A DNA stretch of 37,338 nucleotides from Streptomyces litmocidini (GCF_014649755.1 NZ_BMTQ01000030.1:1-37338); one strand, 5' to 3'. Shown: positions 7,470 to 15,620, numbered from the stretch's first letter. Numbers and translations: made by a program. Notes: generated by a model not told the origin, from the letters alone.

Positions 7470-9140
7470 TCACTCGCCGGACGGCACCTGCGCACCGGAC
7501 CCACCGGGCCCGTCGGGGATCCAGACGTCGAGGGCCCCCTCCCCGTACGAGGTCCGCACCGCCCGTTTGTCGTACTTGCCGACGCTGGTCTTGGGCACCG
7601 CGTCGACGAAGGACCAGCGCTCCGGTATCCACCAGCGCGCCACCCGTCCGGTCAGGAACTCCCGGAGCTCGTCCCCGCCGACCCCGGCGCCCGGCACCAG
7701 GGACACACAGGCCAGGGGGCGTTCCTCCCAGCGCGGGTCGGGCACGCCGACCACGACGGCCTCGAGCACGGCGGGGTGCTCGATGATCGCGTTCTCCAGT
7801 TCGATGGTGGAGATCCACTCGCCGCCGCTCTTGATGCCGTCCTTGAGCCGGTCGCTGACGACCACCCAGCCGCCCGGTTCGATCACTCCCAGGTCGCCGG
7901 TGCGCAGCCAGCCGTCGTGGAACTTCTCGGCGGCGTCCTCGGTGTTGAAGTACGAGCCGGTGACCCACGGTCCGCGCAGTTCCAGTTCGCCCACCGAGCG
8001 GCCGTCCCAAGGCTGTTCGCTGCCGTCCTCCGCGATCAGCCGGGCGTCGACGAAGGGCATGAGGCGGCCGCTCTTGGCCAGCCAGTCGACCTCGTCCTCG
8101 TCCGGGGTGCCGTGCGGGGGGACGGCGAAGGTGGCGAGGGGGCTGGTCTCGGTCAGTCCCCAGCCCTGCTTCAGCCGGACCCCGTAGCGGTCCTTGAGCT
8201 CCTTGAGCAGGGCGCGCGGCGGGGTGGCGCCGCCGCAGCCCGCGAGTCGTACGCCGCTCAGGTCCAGCGGGTGCTGCTCGCCGTGGTGGACCAGGCTGTT
8301 CCAGATGGTGCAGATCGCCGCGACGGCGGTGGGCCGTTCCTCGTTGATGATCCGGGCCAGGTCCGGGGTGTGCAGCCGGCGGCCGTTCATGATGAGGTCG
8401 GAGCCCGCCAGCCAGGCGGCGTAGGGCCAGCCCCAGGCGTTGGCGTGGAACATGGGCACGATCGGCAGGACGCGGTCGCCGTCGTGCATCGCGAATCCGG
8501 CGCCGGACGAGACGCCGAGCGTGTGGAGGGTGATCGAACGGTGGCTGTAGGCGACGCCCTTGGGGTCGCCGGTGGTGCCGGTCGTGTAGCAGAGCGCGGC
8601 CGCTTCCCGTTCGTCCAGGTCGGGCCAGGCGAATCCGGGCCGCTCGGCCGCGAGAAGTTCGTCCCAGCGGTGTACGGCGATGTGTGCGGGCAGCTCCACC
8701 TCCGGCGCGTCGCCGATGACGACCAGGTGGCGCACGCGGTCCAGCCGGTCCCGTAAGGGCGGGAGCATGTCCAGGAGGGTCGCGTCGACGAGGAGGACGG
8801 CGTCCTCCGCGTGTTCGACGATGTATCCCAACTGGTCCTGGTGGAGGCGGAGGTTGAGGGTGTGCAGCACCGCCCCCATGCTGGGCACGGCGAGGTACGC
8901 CACCAGGTGCTCGGGGGTGTTCCAGGCCAGTGTGGCGACCCGTTCGCCGGTCTGCACGCCCAGGCGGGAGAGGGCGGCGGCGAGCTGTTCGGCCTGGTGG
9001 GCGATGTCGGCGAAGGTCTGTGAGGACCGTGCGGCCGGCCCGTCGGCGCACCGCACCACCCGGCTGTCCCCGTGGACGCGTTGTCCGTGCGCGAGGATGT
9101 CGCGAACCAGCAGCTCGCGGTCCTGCATCGTGCTCTTCAT
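7470..9140 (-). CDS. Fatty-acyl-CoA synthetase (AMP-forming, FadD/AlkK-like) with a TTA codon
   Basis: The 556-aa protein activates a carboxylic acid as acyl-AMP and then acyl-CoA in the cytosol. Visible motifs: the AMP-binding loop YTTGTTGDPKG, the GWGLTETSP motif, the hinge WLRTGDLG, KDGIKSGGEWIS, and a C-terminal catalytic Lys in SVGKYDKRA. Length fits the medium/long-chain family. The ATG at 9140 is chosen because AAGGGA lies 7 nt upstream; a second Met is four codons in. Codon 129 (plus-strand bases 8754-8756) is TTA for Leu, so translation should depend on the bldA tRNA and be tied to development. The gene starts 38 nt after the stop of the upstream secreted-protein gene and could share its transcript. 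The substrate cannot be told from sequence. Confidence 0.95.
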   Translation of the reverse strand: MKSTMQDRELLVRDILAHGQRVHGDSRVVRCADGPAARSSQTFADIAHQAEQLAAALSRLGVQTGERVATLAWNTPEHLVAYLAVPSMGAVLHTLNLRLHQDQLGYIVEHAEDAVLLVDATLLDMLPPLRDRLDRVRHLVVIGDAPEVELPAHIAVHRWDELLAAERPGFAWPDLDEREAAALCYTTGTTGDPKGVAYSHRSITLHTLGVSSGAGFAMHDGDRVLPIVPMFHANAWGWPYAAWLAGSDLIMNGRRLHTPDLARIINEERPTAVAAICTIWNSLVHHGEQHPLDLSGVRLAGCGGATPPRALLKELKDRYGVRLKQGWGLTETSPLATFAVPPHGTPDEDEVDWLAKSGRLMPFVDARLIAEDGSEQPWDGRSVGELELRGPWVTGSYFNTEDAAEKFHDGWLRTGDLGVIEPGGWVVVSDRLKDGIKSGGEWISTIELENAIIEHPAVLEAVVVGVPDPRWEERPLACVSLVPGAGVGGDELREFLTGRVARWWIPERWSFVDAVPKTSVGKYDKRAVRTSYGEGALDVWIPDGPGGSGAQVPSGE

Positions 9141-9178
9141 GGTGCGGTCCCTTGCGAGTACGCGGTCGGAGACCGGGA

Positions 9179-9733
9179 TCAGCCGAGGTACAGGATGTCT
9201 CCCAGCAGGGAGCTGCTGACGTGGTCGTGGTCCAGCAGGTTGACGCGGGCGTTCATCTTGCCGCTGCCGGCCACGAACGCGTAGTTGCCGGTGCCTCCGA
9301 CGATCTTGAAGGTGCCGGTCGGGTAGACCATGGTGTCCGAGGTCAGCGGGGCGGTGAGCGCGTAGCTGATGTCGAGCCGGTCGCCGTCGGGCTCCGTCAT
9401 CGTCGCCGTCCCCTTGATGTCGTACTTGCCGGGGATGGTCGCGGTGCACACCACTTCCTTCTGCGCCCAGGTGGCGGTGGTGACCGGCTTGCCGGTGGAG
9501 GTCCCCGTCCCGGTCACCTCGTAGCCGTTGCAGCCCACGGTGTCGGGGTGCGGGGTCGCGACCACCGCGAAGTTGCTGGTGATCTCGACGGTGGGAAGGT
9601 AGGTCTCGGCGGCGACGGCCGAGGGGCCGGTCTCGGCGGCGTACGTGACGCCTGCCGTACCTCCGGCGATCAGCAACGACGCGGCCACCACGCCCGCCGT
9701 GCGCGCGGACCAGTGACGGGCAGTTCTTGCCAT
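9179..9733 (-). CDS. Secreted small beta-barrel-like protein (copy 1 of a tandem pair)
   Basis: The 184-aa protein has a signal peptide (basic start MARTARHWSARTAG, then a hydrophobic run ending near YAAE). The mature part is rich in Gly, Thr and Val, and its PTGTFKIVGGTGNY...GSGKMN pattern recalls allene-oxide-cyclase/dirigent-type barrels. Two Cys (in GCNGY and VCTAT) could form a disulfide outside the cell. It is clearly paralogous to the gene at 9943-10485, with roughly half the mature residues the same by eye. The ATG at 9733 is preferred over an upstream in-frame ATG at 9760 because GGGGGAG precedes it at a normal distance, exactly as in the paralog. The function is unknown; no enzyme activity is implied. 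Confidence 0.88.
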   Translation of the reverse strand: MARTARHWSARTAGVVAASLLIAGGTAGVTYAAETGPSAVAAETYLPTVEITSNFAVVATPHPDTVGCNGYEVTGTGTSTGKPVTTATWAQKEVVCTATIPGKYDIKGTATMTEPDGDRLDISYALTAPLTSDTMVYPTGTFKIVGGTGNYAFVAGSGKMNARVNLLDHDHVSSSLLGDILYLG

Positions 9734-9760
9734 GTTCTCCCCCGGATGTGTCGGATGCAT

Positions 9761-9788
9761 CCCAACTGACCCTGAACAAAGGCCTGTT
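9761..9788 (-). promoter_or_regulatory. Conserved promoter-like element of copy 1 (AACAGG-N16-GTTGGG)
   Basis: Read on the minus strand, AACAGG and GTTGGG are separated by 16 nt, with the 3' box 28 nt before the start codon. The same two boxes with the same spacing and the same distance to ATG occur before the paralog (10513-10540). The AAC-type upstream box resembles ECF sigma-factor promoters, but the assignment is inferred only from conservation between the two copies. Confidence 0.5.
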
Positions 9789-9857
9789 GAGGACAGCTTC
9801 CCCGATCGGGGAGTCTTCCGTCGAGACGTTCGACACGCGCGTCGCGGAGAGGAGGAC

Positions 9858-9889
9858 GGAGCCGGCCCCGATCGCCCGGGGCCGGCTCC
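9858..9889 (-). terminator. Hairpin terminator after secreted-protein copy 2
   Basis: GGAGCCGGCCCCG (9858-9870) and its exact complement (9877-9889) form a 13-bp stem with a 6-nt loop. It lies 54 nt beyond the stop of the 9943-10485 gene and upstream of the copy 1 promoter-like element, so the two paralogs appear to be separate transcription units. Confidence 0.7.
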
Positions 9890-9942
9890 GGGGGCGGCGG
9901 CCGGTGTCGACCGGTCGCCACCCGCCCCGGTGCGACCCGGGA

Positions 9943-10485
9943 TCAGATCTGCCAGCGGAAGCCCATGGTCCCGGACAGGCTGGCGGTGACGTGCGCCTTG
10001 TCCAGCAGGTTCACCGTGGCGTTCATCGTGCCGCCGCCGACCGCTTCGTCGAAGCTGCCGTCCCCACCGGTGATCGTGAACTTTCCGGTCGGGTAGACCA
10101 TCGTGTCCGACGTCAGCGGAGCGGAGAGGTGGTAGGTGAAGTAGAGGTGGTCACCGTCGGCCTCCGTGATGGTGACCTTCCCGTTGATGTCCCACTGGCC
10201 GGGCACGGTCGCGGTACACGCGTCCTCCGTCTGCGACCAGGTGCCGCCGCCGGTGATCCGGTTGCCGGTGACGGTCCCCGATCCGACCACCTTGTAGCCG
10301 TTGCAGCCGACGGCGTCCGGGTGCGTGGTCGTGACCACGCCGTAGTTCGCGACGGCGTCGAACGCGGTCCCCCCGGTGGGGGTCGTCGCGGCGTTCGAGA
10401 CGCCGGTCGTACCGCCGACGATCAGCGCCGCTCCGGCCAGCGCACCCGCTATGCGCGCCGACCGTCGTCGAGTCAGTGTTGCCAT
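9943..10485 (-). CDS. Secreted small beta-barrel-like protein (copy 2 of a tandem pair)
   Basis: The 180-aa paralog of the 9179-9733 product has the same layout: a basic, hydrophobic signal peptide (MATLTRRRSARIAG..., cleavage near SNAAT), conserved GCNGY and CTAT cysteines, an identical LTAPLTSDTMVYPTG-type core (here LSAPLTSDTMVYPTG), and a C-terminal MNATVNLLD segment. The start at 10485 has GGGGGA 4 nt upstream. The DNA encoding the core is still very similar between copies (around 9317-9355 and 10086-10125), so the duplication is not ancient or has been homogenised. It is probably exported and disulfide-bonded. Function is unknown; an allene-oxide-cyclase-like barrel is a guess from the Gly/Thr pattern. 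Confidence 0.88.
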   Translation of the reverse strand: MATLTRRRSARIAGALAGAALIVGGTTGVSNAATTPTGGTAFDAVANYGVVTTTHPDAVGCNGYKVVGSGTVTGNRITGGGTWSQTEDACTATVPGQWDINGKVTITEADGDHLYFTYHLSAPLTSDTMVYPTGKFTITGGDGSFDEAVGGGTMNATVNLLDKAHVTASLSGTMGFRWQI

Positions 10486-10512
10486 GTCATCCCCCGCACT
10501 TGTCGTTGCTTG

Positions 10513-10540
10513 CCCAACTCAGGCCACTTGAAGACCTGTT
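10513..10540 (-). promoter_or_regulatory. Conserved promoter-like element of copy 2 (AACAGG-N16-GTTGGG)
   Basis: This element is identical in boxes, spacing and distance to the start codon to the one upstream of the tandem paralog. It suggests co-regulation by one sigma factor or regulator. Confidence 0.5.
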
Positions 10541-10890
10541 GTCGTTCAGTTTCCATGATCGAAGGCCGTTCCGTCGAGCCGTTCGGGCCAACCGTTCTCA
10601 CCGGTCGCCCGCCGGCCCCTCACCGATGCTTCACAGCGGCCGGGCGCGCGGCACGCCGGTCCGCACCGGCGTCCTCGACGAGCGCGCCCGTCCGCACCCC
10701 AGCTCCGGCAGGAGCGCCGTCGCGGCCTACGAGCCGACCGGCTTCCGGCCGCACGCCGGGGCCCGGGGCTAATGCCGGAAGACCCGGGGCCGGGGCGGGG
10801 AGGCCCAGGACCGGGACCGAGAGGCCCAGGGCGGGAACCGGAAAGCCCGGACCGGTTCCGGGTGGCCCGAGGGGCCGTCGGGCCCGTGCG
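10541..10890. other. Non-coding gap between secreted protein copy 2 and the MocR gene
   Basis: About 400 bases without a convincing gene separate 10485 from 10891. Beyond the promoter-like element, the only clear structure is a hairpin after the MocR stop: GGAACCGG (10834-10841) pairs with CCGGTTCC (10852-10859) around a 10-nt loop, a plausible terminator for the leftward MocR gene. The surrounding 10780-10870 sequence is low-complexity, rich in CCGGGACC-like words. A plus-strand frame ending in TAA at 10770-10772 does not look like protein. Confidence 0.4.
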
Positions 10891-12234
10891 TCACGGCGGG
10901 ATCGCCTCGATCGTGCCCCTCAAGCGGTGCAGCGCGCCCCGGAGTTCGTCCGGAGGCGGGGTGGCCAGCGCCAGCCGGAGCGCCCGGGGGCGGTGGGGGC
11001 CGGTGGCGAAGGCGTCCGCGGTGGACACGAGGATCCCTTCCCCCGCGAGCACGGCCGCCACGTGGTCGGGCCGCTGGTGCGGCTCCAGACCGAGCCAGAC
11101 CGTGTACGAGGTCGGGTGGGCCGTGACGTCCAGGCCGGCCAGGGCCGCGCGGGCGATGTCCTGCCGGGCGGCGGCGTCCTCGCGGCGGCTCCCCTCCAGG
11201 CGCGTCACCGTGCCGTCGGAGAGCCAGCGGGTGGCGAGCGCGGTGACGACCCCCGGGGACCCCCAGGCCGCCGCGCGCAGGCTCCGGACGACCCGCTCGA
11301 CGTGGCGGCCGGGCAGTACGGCGAAGCCGAACCGCAGGCCGGTCGCCACGTTCTTCGACAGGCCGGCGACATGACAGGTCCGTTCGGGCGCGAGGGCCTG
11401 GAGCGGCGGGGGTGGCGACGCGTCGAGGAAGGCGTAGGTGCCGTCCTCGACGATCAGGCAGTCCCGCGACCGGGCGACGGCGACGAGACGGTCGCGCCGC
11501 TCCCGGTCGAGGACCCAGCCGAGCGGGTTGTGCACGGTCGGCTGGGTGTAGACGGCGCGGACGGGCCGGACGCGGCACAGCCGGTCGAGGGCGTCGAGGT
11601 CGGGGCCCGTCGGGGTGACCGGGACGGGGGCGAGTTCGAGGCTGTGCGCCGAGGCGAGGAGCTTGATGCCCGGGTAGCTGAGCGCGTCGACGGCGAGGAC
11701 GTCGCCGGGCCGGGTGAGCGCGCGCAGGACCACGTCGAGCGCCTGCTGGGCCCCGCCCGTCAGCAGGACGTCCTGCGGCGGGACGTCGATGCCCCGCTCC
11801 AGCAGGTACGTGGCCACGACCGCCCGGTCGCGGCGGCGTCCGCCCGGCGGATGCTGGTGGAGCAGCGCTTCGGCGTCCCCCGTCGCCGCCAGCGCGCCCA
11901 GGGCCTGCCGCAGCAGCTCCGTCTGGCCCGGGGCCAGCGGCTGGTTGAACGACAGGTCCGCCAGGCGGGGCACCGGCAGCGCGCGTGACGGTTCGAGCCC
12001 GTCGTATCCGGATCGTTCGCGGACGAACGTCCCCCGGCCCGGCTCGCCCACGACCAGGCCCAGGGCGGCGAGTTCGGCGTAGACCCGGGTGGCGGTGGCC
12101 AGCGCGATCCGCCGCTCCCGGGCGAGGGCCCGGTGCGTCGGGAGCCGGGCGCCCGCCGGGATCGCGCCGGAGCGGATCGCGGCGGCGAACTCGTCGACGA
12201 CGGCTTTGTACGAGGGCGGTCGCAAGCGGCACAT
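10891..12234 (-). CDS. MocR-type regulator (GntR wHTH + aminotransferase-like domain)
   Basis: The 447-aa protein has an N-terminal GntR winged helix (SYKAVVDEFAAAIRSGAIPAGARLPTHRALARE..., about 7-75) joined to a fold-type I aminotransferase domain. The predicted PLP Schiff-base lysine is Lys294 in LSKNVATGLRFG; NPLG and VEDGTY match the cofactor-binding segments of the class. MocR proteins sense PLP or amino-compound ligands and usually control a divergent neighbour. Here the divergent gene is the enoyl-CoA hydratase at 12350, with a 115-bp shared intergenic region. The start at 12234 places the winged helix at the usual N-terminal position. The ligand and the sign of regulation are unknown. 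Confidence 0.93.
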   Translation of the reverse strand: MCRLRPPSYKAVVDEFAAAIRSGAIPAGARLPTHRALARERRIALATATRVYAELAALGLVVGEPGRGTFVRERSGYDGLEPSRALPVPRLADLSFNQPLAPGQTELLRQALGALAATGDAEALLHQHPPGGRRRDRAVVATYLLERGIDVPPQDVLLTGGAQQALDVVLRALTRPGDVLAVDALSYPGIKLLASAHSLELAPVPVTPTGPDLDALDRLCRVRPVRAVYTQPTVHNPLGWVLDRERRDRLVAVARSRDCLIVEDGTYAFLDASPPPPLQALAPERTCHVAGLSKNVATGLRFGFAVLPGRHVERVVRSLRAAAWGSPGVVTALATRWLSDGTVTRLEGSRREDAAARQDIARAALAGLDVTAHPTSYTVWLGLEPHQRPDHVAAVLAGEGILVSTADAFATGPHRPRALRLALATPPPDELRGALHRLRGTIEAIPP

Positions 12235-12269
12235 CCGACAGGGGGGCGGAGGGCGGACAGGACGTGTAT

Positions 12270-12306
12270 CCAGGACGATAGATGGCTCTTCCTGGAGCGT
12301 GGCTCC
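12270..12306. promoter_or_regulatory. Inverted repeats in the MocR/crotonase divergent region
   Basis: CCAGGA (12270-12275) and TCCTGG (12290-12295) form an inverted repeat with a 14-nt spacer. Next to it, GGAGC-GTG-GCTCC (12294-12306) forms a second. MocR regulators often bind spaced repeats of this length, so these are candidate operators; no clear -35/-10 pair was found. Confidence 0.35.
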
Positions 12307-12349
12307 TAGCCTCGGCGTGTCCGCACCCAGACGAACCGGAGGATCCGAC

Positions 12350-13111
12350 ATGTCCGTCCGCACCGAGCGGGACGACGAGGTCGTCACGATCACCATCGAC
12401 AGGGAACACAAGCTCAACGCCCTCGACCCTCCGACGGTCGACGCGCTGCTCACCGCGCTGGACCGCGTCGAGTCCGACGACCGCGTCCGGGCCGTCGTCC
12501 TGACCGGTGCCGGGCACAGGGCGTTCAGCGCGGGGGCGGACATCCCGTCCCTGGCGGGCAGCGTCGCGGGCGGGCCCGAGCGTGCGCTGCGCGAGGTCGT
12601 CCGCCGGGGGCACGCCCTGACCCGGCGGATCGAGGAGCTTCCGAAGCCGGTGATCGTGGCGGTCAACGGCCTGGCGTACGGAGGTGGTTGCGAGCTCACC
12701 GAGGCCGCGCCGCTCGCGATCGCCGCCGAGCACGCGACCTTCGCCAAGCCCGAGATCTCCCTCGGGTTCCCGCCGCCCTTCGGCGGATCCCAGCGGCTGC
12801 CGCGCCACGTCGGTCGCAAGCGCGGCCTGGAGATGATCCTGACCGGCGATCCGATCCCGGCCGCCCGAGCCGCCGAGATCGGCCTCGTCAACGGCGTCGT
12901 GCCCGCCGGTGAACTCCTCGACGCCGCACGGGACCTGGCCGCACGCATCACCCGGCACGCCCCGACGGCGGTGGCGGCCTGCCTGCGCGCGGTCACCCGC
13001 GGCGTCAACCTGCCGATCGACGAGGGACTCGCCGTCGAGGCGGCCTGCTTCGCCGCCACCGTGCCCACGGAGGGCGTACGGACGGGCCTGCGGCGGTTCC
13101 TCGACCGTTAG
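12350..13111 (+). CDS. Enoyl-CoA hydratase/isomerase (crotonase family)
   Basis: The 253-aa crotonase-fold protein has both oxyanion-hole segments (SAGADI and NGLAYGGGCEL) and both acidic residues typical of hydratases (Glu115 in GGGCEL and Glu135 in KPEISLG). Hydration or isomerisation of an enoyl-CoA in fatty- or amino-acid-derived acid breakdown is therefore plausible. GGAGGA lies 7 nt before the ATG at 12350. The divergent MocR gene may control it, which might tie it to an amine or amino acid rather than to bulk fatty acids. The acyl substrate cannot be read from sequence. It converges on the carboxylesterase gene with 29 bp between the stops. Confidence 0.93.
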   Translation: MSVRTERDDEVVTITIDREHKLNALDPPTVDALLTALDRVESDDRVRAVVLTGAGHRAFSAGADIPSLAGSVAGGPERALREVVRRGHALTRRIEELPKPVIVAVNGLAYGGGCELTEAAPLAIAAEHATFAKPEISLGFPPPFGGSQRLPRHVGRKRGLEMILTGDPIPAARAAEIGLVNGVVPAGELLDAARDLAARITRHAPTAVAACLRAVTRGVNLPIDEGLAVEAACFAATVPTEGVRTGLRRFLDR

Positions 13112-13140
13112 GGGGTGTCGTCCCCGCCGATCGGGCCCCC

Positions 13141-14598
13141 TCAGCGCACCCCCTCCCACAGCAGCCGTTCCTCCGCGCGCGGATCGTCCACCGGGGCGGG
13201 CGCGGGCGTGGCGGTGAAGGTCATCGTCGTACGGGAGTCCTTGTCGTACGCCTTCCAGCCGGGGTCGCCCGTCTTCGCGAAGGCGACCCACGCCCCGTGC
13301 ACGGCGTCCGCGAGTTCCTGGGGCGGGTGGGCGCCGAGCAGCGGGGCGTACGAGGGGTCGTGGAGGCGGTCGAAGACGAAGGGCAGTTCCAGCGCGTGGC
13401 AGGCGCCGAGGGCGCCGTCGAACCGCGGGGAGCGCCAGGCGAACTCGTAGAGGTACGAGCCCGGGACGGCCTCGGCCAGGCGGACGGCCGGGATCCGGTA
13501 GAACCAGTCGGTGGCCACGGCGTCGAGGAGTTCGCCGGGCGTGGCGTCCGGGCGGGCGGCCCGGTAGACGGGGAGGGCTTCGGCCGGGTCGAGGCCGTAG
13601 GCCGCGGTCATGGCGCGGAGCGAGGATTCGGGAAAGACGTGGAGCCGCTCCGTGGGGACCAGGAACAGCCGGTACTCCTCGCGGTTGCTGCCGATCATCA
13701 GGTCGACGCCGCGGTCCGGTCCGGGGAGGGCGAGGTCCGGCCGGACCGGTTCGAAGGGCATGATGTTCAGTGCCGCCTCGCCCCATCGCGCCGGGTCCGG
13801 GTCGGCGGTCACCTCCGCCCGCAACCCGGCCTGGGCCGGGAGGAGTTCCTGCAGCGGAACGGCCTCGAAGGCCTCCGGGGTCGGCTCGATCCCCAGCTTC
13901 TCCGCGAGCCGGGCCGCGACCAGCCGGGCCGACGGCGGGCGCAGGAAGTGGTGGCAGGCTCCGCTCTGCAGGATCGCCCGGTGGAAGAGCCCGCGGGCCG
14001 CCTCGGTGGTCAGCAGGGCACCGATGCTCATCGCGCCCGCCGACTCGCCGAAGACGGTCACGCGGTCCGGGTCGCCGCCGAAGGAGGCGATCTCGTCCCG
14101 GACCCAGCGGAGCGCGGCGATCTGGTCGAGCAGGCCGCGGTCGTCGGGGCGGCCCGGGAGGTGGAGGAATCCGTCGGCCCCCAGGCGGTAGTTGAGGGTG
14201 ACGCAGACGACGCCGTCCCGGGCGAAGGCGCTTCCGTCGTAGCCGGACGCCGAGCCGGAGCCGTTGGTGAACGCGCCTCCGTGCAGCCACACCATCACGG
14301 GAAGGCCGGCGTCCGGCTCCGGCGCCGGGGTCCAGACGTTGAGGTTCAGGCAGTCGTCCCCCGGGACGGCGTTCTCCGGTACGAGGGTGTCGAAGGGCGG
14401 GGCGTAGGGGGCGTGCGGCGCCGTCGGCCCGGGGGCCGTGGCCTCGCGCACCCCCGTCCAGGGCTCCGGCGGGGCGGGGGCGCGGAACCGTCGCGCGCCG
14501 AAGGGCGGTGCGGCGTACGGGATGCCGAGGAAGGAGGTCACTCCGTCGGGGGAGGTCCGGCCGCGGACGGCCCCCCGCCGGGTGCGGCGCACCGTCAT
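13141..14598 (-). CDS. Type-B carboxylesterase
   Basis: The 485-aa carboxylesterase/lipase of the COesterase family has the conserved N-terminal GIPYA...GARRFRAP, the oxyanion region LHGGAFTNGSG, the nucleophile elbow GESAGA (Ser186), and the GACHALELPFVF segment carrying the catalytic His. No signal peptide is seen, so it is probably cytosolic and hydrolyses small esters. The ATG at 14598 overlaps the stop of the upstream hydrolase (ATGA, 14595-14598), implying translational coupling. Length is normal for bacterial members. Substrate unknown. Confidence 0.94.
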   Translation of the reverse strand: MTVRRTRRGAVRGRTSPDGVTSFLGIPYAAPPFGARRFRAPAPPEPWTGVREATAPGPTAPHAPYAPPFDTLVPENAVPGDDCLNLNVWTPAPEPDAGLPVMVWLHGGAFTNGSGSASGYDGSAFARDGVVCVTLNYRLGADGFLHLPGRPDDRGLLDQIAALRWVRDEIASFGGDPDRVTVFGESAGAMSIGALLTTEAARGLFHRAILQSGACHHFLRPPSARLVAARLAEKLGIEPTPEAFEAVPLQELLPAQAGLRAEVTADPDPARWGEAALNIMPFEPVRPDLALPGPDRGVDLMIGSNREEYRLFLVPTERLHVFPESSLRAMTAAYGLDPAEALPVYRAARPDATPGELLDAVATDWFYRIPAVRLAEAVPGSYLYEFAWRSPRFDGALGACHALELPFVFDRLHDPSYAPLLGAHPPQELADAVHGAWVAFAKTGDPGWKAYDKDSRTTMTFTATPAPAPVDDPRAEERLLWEGVR

Positions 14599-15620
14599 GC
14601 CGACAGGACCTCCGCCAGCGCCTTGCCGAACTCCTCGGGCCGTTCGAGGTGGACGGCGTGCCCGGCGTCGGCCACGACGACCTCCCGGACCGTGCCGCCG
14701 GCCGCCGCGTAGCGGTCCAGGACGTGTCGCGTCTGCGCCAGCATCGGCTGCGCGGGGGTGCCGTCCCAGCCCGGCACCGCGCCGATCGCGCCCAGGTGCG
14801 CCAGGTCGAACAGGGAGGTGTCCGAGACGATGACGTCGTCCTCGCCCCGTATCCACAGCACCGGCGGCTTGGGCTCGATCAGGTGCAGGTCGTCGACGCG
14901 GAAGTGGGTCGGGGCCATGGAGTTGAGGATGCCGCGCGTCCCGGGCGCGATCCCGGGCCAGGCGTCGGACGTGGTGCTGTCGCCCGGGTAGTGGTCGTCG
15001 CCGAGGCGCGTGGCCAGCATGGACTCGACGTACGCGTCCTCGTGCTCGGTGCGGAACGGCGGCTTGACGTAGCAGGTCGTGAGGACGGTGCGCGGCGAGG
15101 TCGGGGAGTCCGCGCCGCGGTCGCCCTCGGCGAGCCGGCGGACGAAGTCCGGGTTGGCCGTGCCGCCGCCCGAGCCCGCCCCGTCCGCGGAGTTGAGGGT
15201 TCCGTCCACGCCGTGGGTGCCGCCGAAGCCGTACGGGGAGACGGGGCTGACCAGGGTCGCGGAGCGCACCGAGGCCGGGTGGTCGCGGAGGTACTGCATG
15301 ACCACGCCGCCGCCCATGGACCAGCCGACCAGGTGGGCCCGGTCGATGCCGAGGGCCGTGAGCAGTGCGTGGAGGTCGTCGGCGTGGTCCCGCAGGCCGC
15401 GCGTGGCGTCGACGGGCAGGGGGTCGGTGCCGCCGAAGCCGCGCAGGTCGACGGCGAGGGGGCGGTGGGGGGCCGGCAGCGCGGCCAGGGTGGGGTGCCA
15501 GAAGGCGGAGGAGGAGACGTTGCCGTGGACGAAGACGACGGCTTCGCCCTCGGTCCTGGCCTCGGTGATCTGCTGGGTGAGCCGGGCGGTGGCGACGCGG
15601 CGGGTGCGGAGCGCGGTCAT
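14595..15620 (-). CDS. Alpha/beta-hydrolase
   Basis: The 341-aa alpha/beta-hydrolase has HGN (oxyanion), GWSMGG (nucleophile Ser101), an acid in the IRGEDDVIV segment, and His in AGHAVHLERP. A long lid-like insertion (about 125-225, Gly/Ser/Thr-rich near GTLNSADGAGSGGGT) is unusual. There is no signal peptide. Upstream of the ATG the motif GAAGGACC is repeated twice; the distal copy is at proper ribosome-site distance. It lies 30 bp after the secreted lipase-like gene and overlaps the carboxylesterase, so the three hydrolases likely form one leftward operon. Confidence 0.93.
   Translation of the reverse strand: MTALRTRRVATARLTQQITEARTEGEAVVFVHGNVSSSAFWHPTLAALPAPHRPLAVDLRGFGGTDPLPVDATRGLRDHADDLHALLTALGIDRAHLVGWSMGGGVVMQYLRDHPASVRSATLVSPVSPYGFGGTHGVDGTLNSADGAGSGGGTANPDFVRRLAEGDRGADSPTSPRTVLTTCYVKPPFRTEHEDAYVESMLATRLGDDHYPGDSTTSDAWPGIAPGTRGILNSMAPTHFRVDDLHLIEPKPPVLWIRGEDDVIVSDTSLFDLAHLGAIGAVPGWDGTPAQPMLAQTRHVLDRYAAAGGTVREVVVADAGHAVHLERPEEFGKALAEVLSA

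Noticed and set aside
6847..9051. Long minus-strand open frame of over 700 codons
   Set aside because: It runs antisense through the monooxygenase and in a shifted frame through the acyl-CoA synthetase. Its translation is Arg/Pro/Gly-rich without motifs, typical of high-GC shadow frames.
10476..10772. Plus-strand 98-codon ORF ending in TAA in the gap before the MocR gene
   Set aside because: It covers the signal-peptide start and promoter-like element of the secreted protein on the other strand, has mixed third-position composition, and no recognisable protein features.
9727..11988. Long plus-strand frame over the secreted-protein and MocR genes
   Set aside because: It is antisense to recognisable minus-strand genes, and the translation is low-complexity without domains.
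13112..13153. GGGGGTG...CACCCCC inverted repeat between crotonase and carboxylesterase as a terminator
   Set aside because: The arms are 28 nt apart and one lies inside the carboxylesterase coding end, so stem formation is weak evidence for termination.
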